Notes: generated by a model not told the origin, from the sequence alone. A stretch of DNA of 64,000 bases from Streptomyces scopuliridis RB72 (GCF_000718095.1 NZ_JOEI01000015.1:85039-149038), one strand, 5' to 3'; positions 27,790-37,275 are shown, counted from the first letter of the stretch. Numbers and translations: made by a program.

Positions 27790-28782
27790 GTGCCCCCACG
27801 GATCGACATCGACAGCTATGCCAAGGGCGTTCTGGACGGCTCCCGTTCGTATATCGCCCGTGCCATCACACTCGTGGAGTCCACCCGCCCCGACCACCGC
27901 AGGCTCGCCCAGGAGCTGCTGACCGAGCTGCTGCCGCACTCCGGGAAGGCCCGCAGGATCGGCATCAGCGGGGTCCCCGGCGTCGGCAAGTCCACGTTCA
28001 TCGACGCGATGGGCACGCTGCTCACCGGTCTCGGCCACCGCGTCGCGGTGCTCGCCGTCGACCCGTCCTCCAGCAGGACGGGCGGCTCCATCCTGGGCGA
28101 CAAGACCCGGATGGAACGGCTCGCGGTCGACCCGGCGGCGTTCGTACGGCCCTCGCCGACCGCGGGCACGCTGGGCGGCGTGGCCAAGGCGACCCGCGAG
28201 ACCATCATCGTCATGGAGGCCGCCGGCTACGACGTGGTGCTCGTCGAGACGGTGGGGGTCGGCCAGTCCGAGACCACCGTCGCCAATATGGTCGACTCCT
28301 TCCTGCTGCTCACCCTGGCGCGTACCGGCGACCAGCTCCAGGGCATCAAGAAGGGCGTCCTCGAACTGGCCGACGTCATCGCCGTCAACAAGGCCGACGG
28401 CCCGCACGAACACGACGCTCGCTCCGCCGCGCGCGAACTCGCGGGCGCGCTACGGCTGATGCACCCCGTGGACGCGGCCTGGACGCCGCCGGTGCTCAGT
28501 TGCAGCGCGCGGGAGGGCAGCGGCCTCGACACCGTATGGGAACGGCTCGAACAGCATCGCGCGGTGCTCGGCGCCGACGGCCGGCTGACGGACAAACGCC
28601 GGGACCAGCAGGTCGACTGGACGTGGGCGATGGTCCGCGACCACCTCCTGGACCGGCTGCGCGAGCACCCGGGCGTACGGGAGCTGGCGCCCGCGCTGGA
28701 GCGGGAGGTACGGGACGGGACGCTGACCGCGACGCTCGCCGCGGAACGGATCATCGAGGCGCTGGCCCTGTCTGACAAATAG
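27790..28782 (+). CDS. meaB: Methylmalonyl-CoA mutase-associated GTPase MeaB
   Basis: 330 residues from GTG 27790, five bases after the mutB stop. G3E-family P-loop GTPase: Walker A GISGVPGVGKSTFIDAMG (about 58-75), VDPSSSRTGGSILGDKTRM, ETVGVGQSE (G3 region) and NKADGPHEHD (G4). It chaperones adenosylcobalamin loading and protects the mutase from inactivation. The stop codon lies inside the left border of a 17-base perfect inverted repeat that probably terminates the operon. Confidence 0.95.
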   Translation: MPPRIDIDSYAKGVLDGSRSYIARAITLVESTRPDHRRLAQELLTELLPHSGKARRIGISGVPGVGKSTFIDAMGTLLTGLGHRVAVLAVDPSSSRTGGSILGDKTRMERLAVDPAAFVRPSPTAGTLGGVAKATRETIIVMEAAGYDVVLVETVGVGQSETTVANMVDSFLLLTLARTGDQLQGIKKGVLELADVIAVNKADGPHEHDARSAARELAGALRLMHPVDAAWTPPVLSCSAREGSGLDTVWERLEQHRAVLGADGRLTDKRRDQQVDWTWAMVRDHLLDRLREHPGVRELAPALEREVRDGTLTATLAAERIIEALALSDK

Positions 28783-28826
28783 CGCCGTCCGCCCGGAGGG
28801 CGGGGCTCGATTTGTCAGACAGGGCC
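28764..28826 (+). terminator. Strong inverted repeat at the end of the mut operon
   Basis: Left arm GGCCCTGTCTGACAAAT (28764-28780) is perfectly repeated in reverse complement at 28810-28826. An inner GC hairpin (CCGCCC/GGGCGG) fills the loop. The left arm covers the last codons of meaB, with the TAG just at its border. Confidence 0.8.
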
Positions 28827-28943
28827 TGGCGGCCCCAGGCCGGTGAGTGATCCGACCGGTGAGAGGCCCCCGGATCAGCGTGTCCATACTGGACGGGCGC
28901 GACCAGACCGACGCGTCCGCCCAGGGAAGGAACCAGCGAGAGC

Positions 28944-30005
28944 ATGGCCCACGACGAACCGGTACTGACCGCCCGCGCGGGCCGCACGGCCCACCTCACC
29001 CTCAACCGGCCCCGCGCTCTCAACGCCCTCACCCACCCCATGGTGCGGACGATCGACGAGGCGCTGGCCGCGTGGGAGGGCGACGACGACGTCACGGCCG
29101 TGGTCATCTCCGGCGCCGGTGACCGCGGGCTCTGCGCCGGTGGCGACATCCGCGTGATCCACGAGGACACGCGCACCGGCGCGGGCGCCTCGCCCGCCTT
29201 CTGGCGTGACGAGTACCGGCTCAATGTCCGGATCGCCCGCTACCCCAAGCCGTATGTCGCGCTGATGGACGGCATCGTGATGGGCGGCGGCGTCGGCGTC
29301 TCGGCGCACGGCAGCGTACGGATCGTCACCGAACGGTCGGCCGTCGCCATGCCCGAGACCGCGATCGGGCTGGTCCCCGACGTCGGCGGGACCTATCTGC
29401 TCTCCCGGGCGCCCGGCGAGCTGGGCACCCATCTCGCCCTCACCGGCCAGACGATCGGCGCGGCGGACGCCCTGCTGTGCGGGCTCGCGGATCACTTCGT
29501 ACCCTCCGACAGGCTGGGCGACCTGCGCGCCGCGCTCGCCGGGCCCGAGGTGCGGGAGGCGGCGGACGTACGGGAGATCGCGCGCCGGTACGGGACGACC
29601 GCGCCGGAGGGGCGGCTCGACGCGGACCGCGAGTGGATCGACTCCTGCTATACGGCCGGCTCGGTGGAGGAGATCATCGACCGTCTGCGCGGCAGCGGGG
29701 AGCCGGCGGCGAAGGACGCCGCCGAGACGCTGCTCACCCGCTCGCCCACCGCGCTGAAGGCCACCCTCGTCGCGGTCCGCCGGGCCCGGCGGACGGCCAC
29801 GCTGGAGCAGGTGATCGACCAGGAGTACCGCGCCTCGTGCGCCGCGCTGACCTTCCCCGATCTCCAGGAGGGCATCCGGGCCCAGGTCATCGACAAGGAC
29901 CGCAGGCCCCGCTGGTCGCCGAGGGAACTGACGGAGGTGACGGACGCCGATGTGGCGCGCTTCTCCGCACCGCCGCCCGGCGGCGACCTCGGGCTCGCGC
30001 CGTGA
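28944..30005 (+). CDS. Enoyl-CoA hydratase/isomerase family, 3-hydroxyisobutyryl-CoA hydrolase-like
   Basis: 353 residues. Crotonase fold with the oxyanion-hole segments CAGGDIRVIHED (about 66-77) and MDGIVMGGGVGVSAHG (about 109-124), and PETAIGLVPDVGGTYLLSR, in which the Glu and Asp match the hydrolase subgroup. Length of about 350 residues and the extra C-terminal domain (AADALLCGLADHFV, QVIDKDRRPRWSP) fit 3-hydroxyisobutyryl-CoA hydrolase of valine degradation. Its location after the methylmalonyl-CoA mutase operon fits, since valine carbon ends in methylmalonyl-CoA. Confidence 0.85.
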   Translation: MAHDEPVLTARAGRTAHLTLNRPRALNALTHPMVRTIDEALAAWEGDDDVTAVVISGAGDRGLCAGGDIRVIHEDTRTGAGASPAFWRDEYRLNVRIARYPKPYVALMDGIVMGGGVGVSAHGSVRIVTERSAVAMPETAIGLVPDVGGTYLLSRAPGELGTHLALTGQTIGAADALLCGLADHFVPSDRLGDLRAALAGPEVREAADVREIARRYGTTAPEGRLDADREWIDSCYTAGSVEEIIDRLRGSGEPAAKDAAETLLTRSPTALKATLVAVRRARRTATLEQVIDQEYRASCAALTFPDLQEGIRAQVIDKDRRPRWSPRELTEVTDADVARFSAPPPGGDLGLAP

Positions 30006-30032
30006 CGCGCCGCGATACGCGGTGAGATGAGA

Positions 30033-30761
30033 TCAGCGGCGGCGGAGGCGGTGGCGCTGACGCCAGGCGACGACCGCCGCGGCCACCCCGGTGAGCACGA
30101 TGAACCCCGTCGCGATCAGGAACATCGGCGAGGTCGGGGACGACGCCTCGCTGCCCGCGATCACATAGGCCGCGGTGTTGGGGATGGTTCCGATCCCGGT
30201 CGCCAGCAGGAACGGCGCCCAGCGCATACGTGAGACGGCGGCGCAGTAGTTGGCCGCGGCGAACGGCACCCCGGGAAAGAGCCGGAGCGCCATCATCGAC
30301 CGGAAGCCGTGCTTGCTCAGCTGTCCGTCGGCCGCCGTCAGCCAGCGGCCCCGCAGCAGCGGCCGCAGCGCCCCCTGCCCGAGGAAGCGGACGAGCCCGA
30401 AGGAGATCCAGGCGCCCAGTACCGACCCCGCGACCGCGGCGAGCAGCCCGAACGCCGACCCGAAGAGCGCGCCCGCGGCGAGGCTGAGCAGCGGACGGGG
30501 TACGAACGCGACGGCGCACAGCCCGTACGCCACGGCGAACAGCACCACGGCCGTCGCGCCGCTGAACTGCGGCGGCCAGCCGTCGGCGAGGAGCTTCTGC
30601 GGCTCGTACAGCAGCACCGCCGCGCCCGCCGCACCCAGCACGGCGACGAGCAGGGCGAACCGCGACCAGGGCGAGAGCAGCGCCCGGAAACAGCGGACAG
30701 CGAGGCCCGGTGAAGGCTCGGGGGCCGGCCTGGGGAGCGGCCTGGGGACGGTGTCGAGCAT
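30033..30761 (-). CDS. TVP38/TMEM64 (VTT domain) membrane protein
   Basis: 242 residues with about five hydrophobic segments. The VTT/SNARE-associated core is [22 protein letters not shown] followed by [25 protein letters not shown] and then [21 protein letters not shown]. This family, related to DedA, is linked to lipid scrambling or transport; the bacterial role is not settled. The stop is 28 bases from the convergent crotonase gene. Confidence 0.85.
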   Translation of the reverse strand: MLDTVPRPLPRPAPEPSPGLAVRCFRALLSPWSRFALLVAVLGAAGAAVLLYEPQKLLADGWPPQFSGATAVVLFAVAYGLCAVAFVPRPLLSLAAGALFGSAFGLLAAVAGSVLGAWISFGLVRFLGQGALRPLLRGRWLTAADGQLSKHGFRSMMALRLFPGVPFAAANYCAAVSRMRWAPFLLATGIGTIPNTAAYVIAGSEASSPTSPMFLIATGFIVLTGVAAAVVAWRQRHRLRRR

Positions 30762-30847
30762 TCGGGGATGCTAACCGACACATATGAACTCCCGTGGCGG
30801 AGAAAACCATTCGACGTGAACAGTGGCCATGGTCCAGGATCGGCGAC

Positions 30848-31042
30848 ATGTTCCGGTACGCCTTCCCCGCAGCGCCGTCCGCAGTCGCGGACGCGCCGAA
30901 GGCTGCCGGTTTCCCCGCCGGTTTCCTCGCCGGGCTCTCCCTCGCGTACGCGGCCTGCGCGGCGGCGTTCACCGCGACCGCGCCCCCTGCGGCGGCAGTC
31001 GCGGCGGCGCCCGCAGCGCCCCTCGGCGGCGCCCGAAGCTGA
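30848..31042 (+). CDS. Possible small Ala-rich membrane peptide before tuf3
   Basis: 64 codons from ATG 30848 (AGGA nine bases upstream), beginning [20 protein letters not shown] with one hydrophobic stretch, [21 protein letters not shown] is high at third positions, but composition alone can produce this. It lies in the 378-base gap between the VTT gene and tuf3 and may simply be leader DNA. No family is recognised. Confidence 0.25.
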   Translation: MFRYAFPAAPSAVADAPKAAGFPAGFLAGLSLAYAACAAAFTATAPPAAAVAAAPAAPLGGARS

Positions 31043-31139
31043 CCCTTCCCGGATCGTCCGGCGGACCCCGCAGGGGGAGGGTCGGCAAGGCCCGGGGGTC
31101 CCTCTCACGCTTCGAGTTCCGGGAAGGAACCACGCGAAC

Positions 31140-32309
31140 ATGCCCAAGACGGCATACGTGCGCACCAAGCCGCATCTGAACATCGGCACCATGGGTCACG
31201 TCGACCACGGCAAGACCACCCTGACCGCCGCCATCACCAAGGTCCTCAGCGACCGGGGGACCGGCACGTTCGTGCCGTTCGACCGGATCGACCGGGCCCC
31301 GGAGGAGGCCGCGCGCGGGATCACCATCAACATCTCGCACGTCGAGTACGAGACCGACACCCGGCACTACGCGCATGTGGACATGCCGGGCCACGCCGAC
31401 TACATCAAGAACATGGTGACGGGCGCGGCCCAGCTCGACGGGGCGATCCTCGTCGTCTCCGCGCTCGACGGGATCATGCCGCAGACCGCCGAGCATGTCC
31501 TGCTCGCCCGCCAGGTCGGCGTCAACCACATCGTCGTCGCCCTCAACAAGGCCGACGCGGGCGACGACGAGCTGACCGACCTGGTCGAGCTGGAGGTGCG
31601 CGAACTGCTCACCGAGCACGGGTACGGCGGCGACGCGGCGCCCGTCGTCCGGGTCTCCGGGCTGCGCGCGCTGGAGGGCGACCCGCGCTGGACGGGGGCC
31701 GTGGAGGCGCTGCTCGACGCGATCGACACGTATGTGCCGATGCCTGTCAGGTACACGGACGCGCCATTCCTGCTCCCGGTGGAGAACGTCCTCACCATCA
31801 CCGGGCGCGGCACGGTCGTCACCGGCGCCGTCGAGCGTGGCACGGTACGGGTCGGCGACCGCGTGGACGTGCTCGGCGCGGGTATCGAGACGGTCGTCAC
31901 CGGGCTGGAGACCTTCGGCAAGCCGATGGAGTCCGCCGAGGCCGGGGACAATGTCGCGCTGCTCCTGCGCGGCACGCAGCGCGACGCGGTCCGCCGCGGC
32001 CATGTGGTGGCGGCGCCGGGCAGTGTCGTACCGAGCAGGCGCTTCACCGCGCAGGTGTACGTCCTCTCCGCCCGCGAGGGCGGGCGGACGACCCCGGTCA
32101 CCAGTGGCTACCGGCCGCAGTTCTATATCCGTACGGCGGATGTGGTTGGTGACATCGACCTGGGCGAGACGGCCGTCGCACGCCCCGGGGACACGGTCAC
32201 GCTGACCGTGGAGCTGGGCCGTGACGTCCCGCTGGAGGCGGGGCTCGGCTTCGCGATCCGCGAGGGCGGCCGTACGGTCGGCGCCGGTACGGTCACGTCC
32301 CTGCTCTGA
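31140..32309 (+). CDS. tuf3: Divergent elongation factor Tu (tuf3 type)
   Basis: 389 residues from ATG 31140 (GGAAGGAACC upstream). All GTPase motifs are present: GHVDHGKTT (G1), [14 protein letters not shown] (switch I), [12 protein letters not shown] (G3), NKAD (G4). G5 reads VSGL instead of the canonical VSAL. Domains 2 and 3 follow ([48 protein letters not shown]). Streptomyces carry a dispersed third tuf gene more divergent than tuf1 and linked to stress or stringent conditions rather than to the ribosomal operon. The context here, far from rps/rpl genes, fits. A GC hairpin follows at 32358. Confidence 0.9.
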   Translation: MPKTAYVRTKPHLNIGTMGHVDHGKTTLTAAITKVLSDRGTGTFVPFDRIDRAPEEAARGITINISHVEYETDTRHYAHVDMPGHADYIKNMVTGAAQLDGAILVVSALDGIMPQTAEHVLLARQVGVNHIVVALNKADAGDDELTDLVELEVRELLTEHGYGGDAAPVVRVSGLRALEGDPRWTGAVEALLDAIDTYVPMPVRYTDAPFLLPVENVLTITGRGTVVTGAVERGTVRVGDRVDVLGAGIETVVTGLETFGKPMESAEAGDNVALLLRGTQRDAVRRGHVVAAPGSVVPSRRFTAQVYVLSAREGGRTTPVTSGYRPQFYIRTADVVGDIDLGETAVARPGDTVTLTVELGRDVPLEAGLGFAIREGGRTVGAGTVTSLL

Positions 32310-32357
32310 CCGCGTCCGCCGGGCCGGGCTTGTGACGCCCCGCACTCCACGCGGCCC

Positions 32358-32392
32358 GCGCCCGTCGCCCCGTACCCCGGGGAGGCGGGCGC
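32358..32392 (+). terminator. GC hairpin downstream of tuf3
   Basis: GCGCCCG (32358-32364) pairs with CGGGCGC (32386-32392), with inner CCCC/GGGG pairs. It lies about 50 bases after the tuf3 stop and 72 bases before the patatin start. There is no U tract, as is common in Streptomyces. Confidence 0.5.
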
Positions 32393-32463
32393 GAGGCCGT
32401 TTGCGAGACTGCCTCTGTGGCGCCGTCCGGCAAGCGGCCGGCCCGGGGGGAGAGGCGGAGCGC

Positions 32464-33306
32464 ATGGCGGGCACGGCGTTGGTCCTGGGCGGCGGTGGAG
32501 TCACCGGAATCGGCTGGATGACCGGAGTGCTGCACGGCCTCGCGCTCGCCGGGACCGATCCGGCCGCGGTGGATCTGGTGATCGGCACCTCCGCGGGTGC
32601 CGCGCTCGGCGCCCAGCTCGCCGCCGGGACGCACGGCATCGACGCACTCTACGAACAGCAGATCAGCGGCGAGGAGTTCGAGATACCCGGGCGTCTGCGC
32701 CCCGGCGCGATCCTGCGCTACGCGCGCGCCCTGCTCACCTCGCGTACGCCCGAGGAGTACGGACAGAAGCTCGGCGCCCTGGCGCTCGCCGCCCCCACCG
32801 TCCCCGAGGAGCAGCGCAGGGCCGTGATCGCCCGGCGGGTCGGGAGCGACAGCTGGCCCGCACGGGCGCTCGCCGTCACGGCGGTCGACGCGGTCACGGG
32901 GGAGCTGAGGATCTTCGACAAGGACAGCGGTGTACCGCTCGTGGACGCCGTGGCGGCGAGCAGCGCGGTCCCCGTCGCCTGGCCGCCCGTGACCATCGAG
33001 GGCCGGAAATGGATCGACGGAGGCGTGTACTCGCCCGCCAATGTCCAGCTGGCCGCTGGATACGACCGGGTCGTGGTCATCTCGCCCACCGGTTCCGGCA
33101 ACAAGGTGATCGCCGCGCCGAGCGCCCAGGCGGCGGCGCTGACCGCGGCGGGCGCGCGGGTCGAGGTCATCACCCCCGGCTCCGCCGCCAGGAAGGCCAT
33201 GGGCCGTAACCGTCTGGACCCCGCCCGCCGGGCCCCCGCCGCCCGCGCGGGCCTGGCACAGGCCGCCGCCCACGCCGAGGCCGTCGCCGCCGTCCTGGCC
33301 GGCTGA
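32464..33306 (+). CDS. Patatin-like phospholipase
   Basis: 280 residues from ATG 32464 (GGGGAGAGGCGGAG upstream). The Gly-rich oxyanion loop is LGGGGVTGIGW (about 7-17), the nucleophile motif is GTSAG (Ser at about 43), and the dyad Asp is in WIDGGVYSPANV (about 183). This Ser/Asp lipid acyl hydrolase family acts on phospholipid or lysophospholipid esters. No signal peptide, so probably cytoplasmic or membrane-peripheral. Its neighbours give no pathway. Confidence 0.88.
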   Translation: MAGTALVLGGGGVTGIGWMTGVLHGLALAGTDPAAVDLVIGTSAGAALGAQLAAGTHGIDALYEQQISGEEFEIPGRLRPGAILRYARALLTSRTPEEYGQKLGALALAAPTVPEEQRRAVIARRVGSDSWPARALAVTAVDAVTGELRIFDKDSGVPLVDAVAASSAVPVAWPPVTIEGRKWIDGGVYSPANVQLAAGYDRVVVISPTGSGNKVIAAPSAQAAALTAAGARVEVITPGSAARKAMGRNRLDPARRAPAARAGLAQAAAHAEAVAAVLAG

Positions 33307-33344
33307 GGCCGAAAGCGAGTGCGCGGGCGGCGCACAATGGGAGC

Positions 33345-34190
33345 GTGAACGAAGCGATCCCCGTCATGCGCGCCGTGGACAGCGGCACCGCCAAGCTGCT
33401 GCCCGATGTGGACCGGGAGCGTGCCTGGCTGCTGACGGTCGACGGTGCGCCCCAGTCCTATGTCGACCTCGACGAACCGACCCATCTGGAGTTCGAGTAC
33501 GTACGGCGCCTCGCCCATGTCGTGGACCGCGCGGGCGACGAGGGCGATCCGCTGACCGTGCTCCACCTCGGCGGCGGGGCCTGCACGCTTCCTCGCTATG
33601 TGGCCGCCACTCGGCCCGGCTCCACGCAGTGTGTGGTGGAGGCGGACACGGGACTGCTGGCGTTGGTCGCGGAGTTGCTGCCGATACCGGACGGCACCGG
33701 CATCACCGTGCACGGCGCGGACGCACGCCACTGGCTCGAAGCCGCCCAGGACCGCTCCGTGGACGTGCTCGTCGGCGATGTCTTCGGCGGCTCGCGGGTG
33801 CCCGCCCATCTCACCTCCGTCGAGTACGCGCGCGAGGCCGCGCGGGTGCTGCGTACGGACGGGGTCTACGCCGCGAATCTCGCCGACGGGGCGCCCTTCG
33901 GCTTCCTCCGCTCCCAACTGGCCACCTTCGCCACGGTGTTCGAGGAACTGGCGCTGATCGCGGAGCCCGCCGTGCTCCGTGGCCGCCGCTTCGGCAACGC
34001 CGTGCTGGTCGCCTCGCACACGGAGATCGACACGGCGGCCCTGGCCCGCCGTACCGCCGCCGACGCCTTCCCCGCCCGGGTCGAACACGGCGCGTCGCTC
34101 CGGCGGTTCATCGGGGACGCGAGCCCGGTACGGGACAGCGGCGCCGTCCCGTCACCCCGCCCGCCCGACGGCGCCTTCAGCATCGGCTGA
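33345..34190 (+). CDS. Spermidine-synthase-like methyltransferase-fold protein
   Basis: 281 residues from GTG 33345. Rossmann core VLHLGGGACTLPRYVAATRPG (about 70) with an acidic VVEADTGLLALVAE, then VHGADARHWLEAA and VDVLVGDVFGGSRVPAHL, as in spermidine synthase-like proteins. The aminopropyl-binding residues are not convincing. These fused-MFS/spermidine-synthase relatives are common in actinomycetes and functionally unassigned. The last 39 bases overlap the end of the convergent MFS gene. Confidence 0.8.
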   Translation: MNEAIPVMRAVDSGTAKLLPDVDRERAWLLTVDGAPQSYVDLDEPTHLEFEYVRRLAHVVDRAGDEGDPLTVLHLGGGACTLPRYVAATRPGSTQCVVEADTGLLALVAELLPIPDGTGITVHGADARHWLEAAQDRSVDVLVGDVFGGSRVPAHLTSVEYAREAARVLRTDGVYAANLADGAPFGFLRSQLATFATVFEELALIAEPAVLRGRRFGNAVLVASHTEIDTAALARRTAADAFPARVEHGASLRRFIGDASPVRDSGAVPSPRPPDGAFSIG

Positions 34191-35489
34191 CACGGCGCCG
34201 GTCTCCGTAACCTTCCGCGTCCCCGCCGCCGGTGTGGTGGTCCGCCGCGTCAGCCGGCGTACGTCCGGCACGGTCAGGACCGCGGCCGTCAGCACGATGA
34301 CCAGCGCCGAGCAGCCCCACAGCGCGTAGGTGCGCCCGAAGGCGCTCTCCGCCGGTCCCGCGAGCGCGGTGGCCACCGGAATCATCCCGATCGAGCCGAG
34401 CATGTCGTACGCGGAGACCCGGGAGAGCTTCTCCTCGGCGATCTCCTGATGCAGCGCGGTCATCCAGGACACCCCGAAGACCTCGACCGAGAGCCCCGTC
34501 AGGAACATCACCACCATCAGCCCCGCACCGGGCAGCGGCACCGCGAGCCCGGCGGACGGCAGGGCGAGGGGGAAGACGCAGAGCGTGCCCGCGAGCAGCA
34601 GCCGGCGCGGCTTCCAGCGCATCATCACCAGCGCGCCGCCCACGGTGCCCGCGCCGAAGGCGGCGAGTGCCAGACCCCAGGGGCCCGCCCCGCCGAGTTC
34701 GTCGCGGGCGACCAGCGGCCCGTACACCGACTCGGCCGCCACGACGACCGCGTTGACCACCGCGAACTGGACGACGATCGTCCAGAGCCACGGTCTGCCG
34801 ATGAACTCCCGCCAGCCGTCGCGCAGATCGGCGACCATCCCGCCGCCGGGCTCGCGCGGCGGGATATGGCTGACATCGAGGAAGGCGCGCAGCGCCCCGG
34901 CCACCAGGAAGGCGGCGGCGTCGACGGCCAGCACCCAGCCGGGGCCGATCACCGCGATGAGCGCCCCGCCCAGGGCGGCGCCGCCGATCCCGGCGCCGTG
35001 CATCGACATCCGGTAGAGCGCGAAGGCCCGGCCCGCCTGTTCGCCCTTGACGCTGGACATCAGCATGCCCTCGGAAGCCGGGCTGAAGAAGGCGTGGCCC
35101 GTACCGCCCAGCGCGGCCAGCGCCATCATCTGCCACAGCCGCGGGTCGCCCGTCAGGACCAGGAGGGCGAAGGTGCCCTGCGAGACGCAGTTGACGGCGT
35201 TGGCGGCGACCATCACCCGGTGCCGGGGCAGCCGGTCCGCCAGCGCCCCGCCGACCAGCAGAAAGAGAACGAGCGGAACGGTACGGGCCGCCGCCACCAG
35301 CCCCACGTCGCCCGCGTCGCCGCCCGACTCCAGCACCGCGAACGCCGAGGCGATCAGCGCGCCCTGGCTGCCCAGATTGGTGGCGATCGCCGCGGCGGTC
35401 AGCAGTGTGTAGTTACGGCCGGCCCACGGGGGACGGTGAGGGCGGCGGGGGCGTCGCGGGCCGGCGTCGGCGTCGGGGGGAGAGGTCAC
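34152..35489 (-). CDS. MFS transporter
   Basis: 445 residues from GTG 35489; TTG 35525 would add 12 residues. About 12 transmembrane helices. The cytoplasmic loop motif after helix 2 is GGALADRLPRHRVMVAANA, an MFS A-type motif, and HAFFSPASEGMLMSSV matches the DHA3/enterobactin-exporter-like group. Probable efflux pump with unknown substrate. The 3' end overlaps the convergent methyltransferase-fold gene by 39 bases, an antisense arrangement. Confidence 0.88.
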   Translation of the reverse strand: MTSPPDADAGPRRPRRPHRPPWAGRNYTLLTAAAIATNLGSQGALIASAFAVLESGGDAGDVGLVAAARTVPLVLFLLVGGALADRLPRHRVMVAANAVNCVSQGTFALLVLTGDPRLWQMMALAALGGTGHAFFSPASEGMLMSSVKGEQAGRAFALYRMSMHGAGIGGAALGGALIAVIGPGWVLAVDAAAFLVAGALRAFLDVSHIPPREPGGGMVADLRDGWREFIGRPWLWTIVVQFAVVNAVVVAAESVYGPLVARDELGGAGPWGLALAAFGAGTVGGALVMMRWKPRRLLLAGTLCVFPLALPSAGLAVPLPGAGLMVVMFLTGLSVEVFGVSWMTALHQEIAEEKLSRVSAYDMLGSIGMIPVATALAGPAESAFGRTYALWGCSALVIVLTAAVLTVPDVRRLTRRTTTPAAGTRKVTETGAVSADAEGAVGRAG

Positions 35490-35545
35490 CCGGGGACTAT
35501 CCCCGCGGATGGTCCCCCTTGCCAACCGGTTTTGTCACCTTCCCG

Positions 35546-36643
35546 TCAGGAGGCCCCGGCCAGCCGGACAGTGCTCATGATCCTCTTGATCGTCTCGTCC
35601 GGGATCTCGTCCGGCACACCCTTGTTGGCGTAGAGCACCCAGGTCGAGAAGTCGCCCTTGGCGTTGGCGAAGGTGAAGGCGATCGACTTGCCGTCGGTGT
35701 CGCACTTGTTCTTCTTGGTGAGACCCGTGGTCGCCGCGGTCGCGAAGTGGCCCTTGAGCCCGGTCGTGGTGGTGAACGCCTCGGACTTGCTGACGTTCAC
35801 CTTCTCCTTGAGCGACGCCTCGGGCTCCTCCTGGGCGTACGCGGCCCAGACCCAGCTGCCCGCCTCGTTCTGCGCGGCCGACGCCGTGTCCTTGGCGCCC
35901 CTGCCGCCCTTGGTGCCGGTGCCGCCGAGGCTGCTGTCCTCCATCTTGCCGTCCTTGTCGGTGTCCTGGGAGCACCACTTGGACTTGTAGAAGGCGGGCG
36001 CGGAGAAGGTGATGGCGGGTGAGCCGTCTCCCTTCTTGACGTCCTCGAAGCCGGATATCACGCCCGGCTTGCTGACCTCCCAGTCGGCCGGAACGTCGAA
36101 CTGCGTCCCGTGCTTGGGGTTCGTCACGACCTTCCAGCCCTCGATGGTCGGCTCGGCGGCGGAGCCGTCCCGGGGGTTGTCGGCGGACGGGGCGGCGGAC
36201 GGCTCCTCGGACGGGGACGCTGAGGAGGACGCCTTGGCGTCGTCGGCGGCCTTGTCGGTCTTCTTGTCGTCCCCGCCCATCACGAAGAACGCGGTGCCCG
36301 CGGCGGCGATCACGACCACCGCGGCGGCGACGACAGCGATGACCGTCGTGTTCTTCTTCTTGTCCGGTCCGGGACCGGAGGGACCGGGCCGGCCCGGTAC
36401 GGCGTACTGCGGCACCGTCGGCTGCTGGTACGGGTTGGGCTGCTGGTATCCCTGCTGCGGATAGCCGGGCTGCTGCTGGTACCCCGGCTGTTCCTGTCCG
36501 GGCTGCTGCGGCGGGTAGCCCGGCTGCTGATACCCCGGCTGCTGATAGGGATTCGGCTGCTGGTACCCCGGCTGCTGGTACGGATTGGGATTCTGGTCCT
36601 GCGGGTTCTGCTCGCCCCCGGGCGGCTGCTGTCCTGGCCACAT
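35546..36643 (-). CDS. Single-pass membrane protein with Pro-Gln-Tyr-rich cytoplasmic region
   Basis: 365 residues. The N-terminal 80 residues are repeats of QQPGYQQPNPYQQPGY type, then a basic stretch (DKKKNTT), one transmembrane helix (VIAVVAAAVVVIAAAGTAFF, about 103-122) and an extracytoplasmic domain with two or more cysteines (KWCSQDTDKDG, KNKCDTDGKS). The layout is typical of Streptomyces surface-anchored proteins of unknown role. The outer domain carries GWKVVTNPKHGTQFDVPADW, which resembles a lipoprotein-like PsbP/Mog1 fold only weakly. Divergent from the thioesterase-like gene. Confidence 0.75.
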   Translation of the reverse strand: MWPGQQPPGGEQNPQDQNPNPYQQPGYQQPNPYQQPGYQQPGYPPQQPGQEQPGYQQQPGYPQQGYQQPNPYQQPTVPQYAVPGRPGPSGPGPDKKKNTTVIAVVAAAVVVIAAAGTAFFVMGGDDKKTDKAADDAKASSSASPSEEPSAAPSADNPRDGSAAEPTIEGWKVVTNPKHGTQFDVPADWEVSKPGVISGFEDVKKGDGSPAITFSAPAFYKSKWCSQDTDKDGKMEDSSLGGTGTKGGRGAKDTASAAQNEAGSWVWAAYAQEEPEASLKEKVNVSKSEAFTTTTGLKGHFATAATTGLTKKNKCDTDGKSIAFTFANAKGDFSTWVLYANKGVPDEIPDETIKRIMSTVRLAGAS

Positions 36644-36737
36644 GGCGAGTAACGATAGAGGGGCCCCGCGACGGCTGCCACGTCCGCCCCGTCAGGGGAT
36701 GGTGAAGCTCCGCTACTCGCAGGTAACATCGGGCTCC

Positions 36738-37190
36738 ATGACCACAGATCAGATGTCCGTCGGCGAGCTGCTCGCCGCCACCGTTCCCATGGTCAGGACC
36801 CTGGGACTGGAGTTTCTGGAGACCACGGCGGAACGGGCTGTCCTCCGGCTGCCCGACCGGCCCGACTACCACAACCACGTCGGCGGACCGCACGCCGGAG
36901 CGATGTTCACCCTCGCCGAGTCGGCGAGCGGCGCCATCGTGCTCGCCGCCTTCGGCGACCAACTCCAGCGTGCGGTCCCGCTCGCTGTCACGGCGGAAAT
37001 CGGCTACAAGAAACTTGCCAAGGGGATCGTCACGGCCACCGCCACGCTGGGCCGGCCCGTGCCGGACGTCGTCGCGGAGCTGGACGCCGGAGAGCGGCCG
37101 GAATTCCCGGTGGCCGTCACCCTCACCCGGGAGGACGGAGCGGTCACCGGAGAGATGACCGTGGTCTGGACGCTCCGCCCGAATTCCTGA
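36738..37190 (+). CDS. DUF4442 / hotdog-fold thioesterase-like protein
   Basis: 150 residues from ATG 36738. Hotdog fold with YHNHVGGPHAGAMFTLAESASG (about 45-66), the region that carries the active site in PaaI/YiiD-like thioesterases, and strands ITAEIGYKKLAKG-like (VTAEIGYKKLAKGIVTATAT). Probably hydrolyses acyl-CoA or holds an acyl chain; the substrate is unknown. Followed by a strong 40-base palindrome before the DedA gene. Confidence 0.78.
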   Translation: MTTDQMSVGELLAATVPMVRTLGLEFLETTAERAVLRLPDRPDYHNHVGGPHAGAMFTLAESASGAIVLAAFGDQLQRAVPLAVTAEIGYKKLAKGIVTATATLGRPVPDVVAELDAGERPEFPVAVTLTREDGAVTGEMTVVWTLRPNS

Positions 37191-37211
37191 CCTCACCCGC
37201 CCACCAGGTAG

Positions 37212-37251
37212 GCTGCCCGGCGTGCGCCTGGCCAGGCGCACGCCGGGCAGC
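37212..37251 (+). terminator. Perfect 40-bp palindrome
   Basis: Arms of 20 bases beginning GCTGCCCGGCGTGCG are perfectly self-complementary with no loop bases. It lies 22 bases after the thioesterase-like stop and 25 before the DedA start, so it may end one transcript or attenuate the next. Confidence 0.75.
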
Positions 37252-37275
37252 GGAAGCAAATGAGAGGAACCGGCG

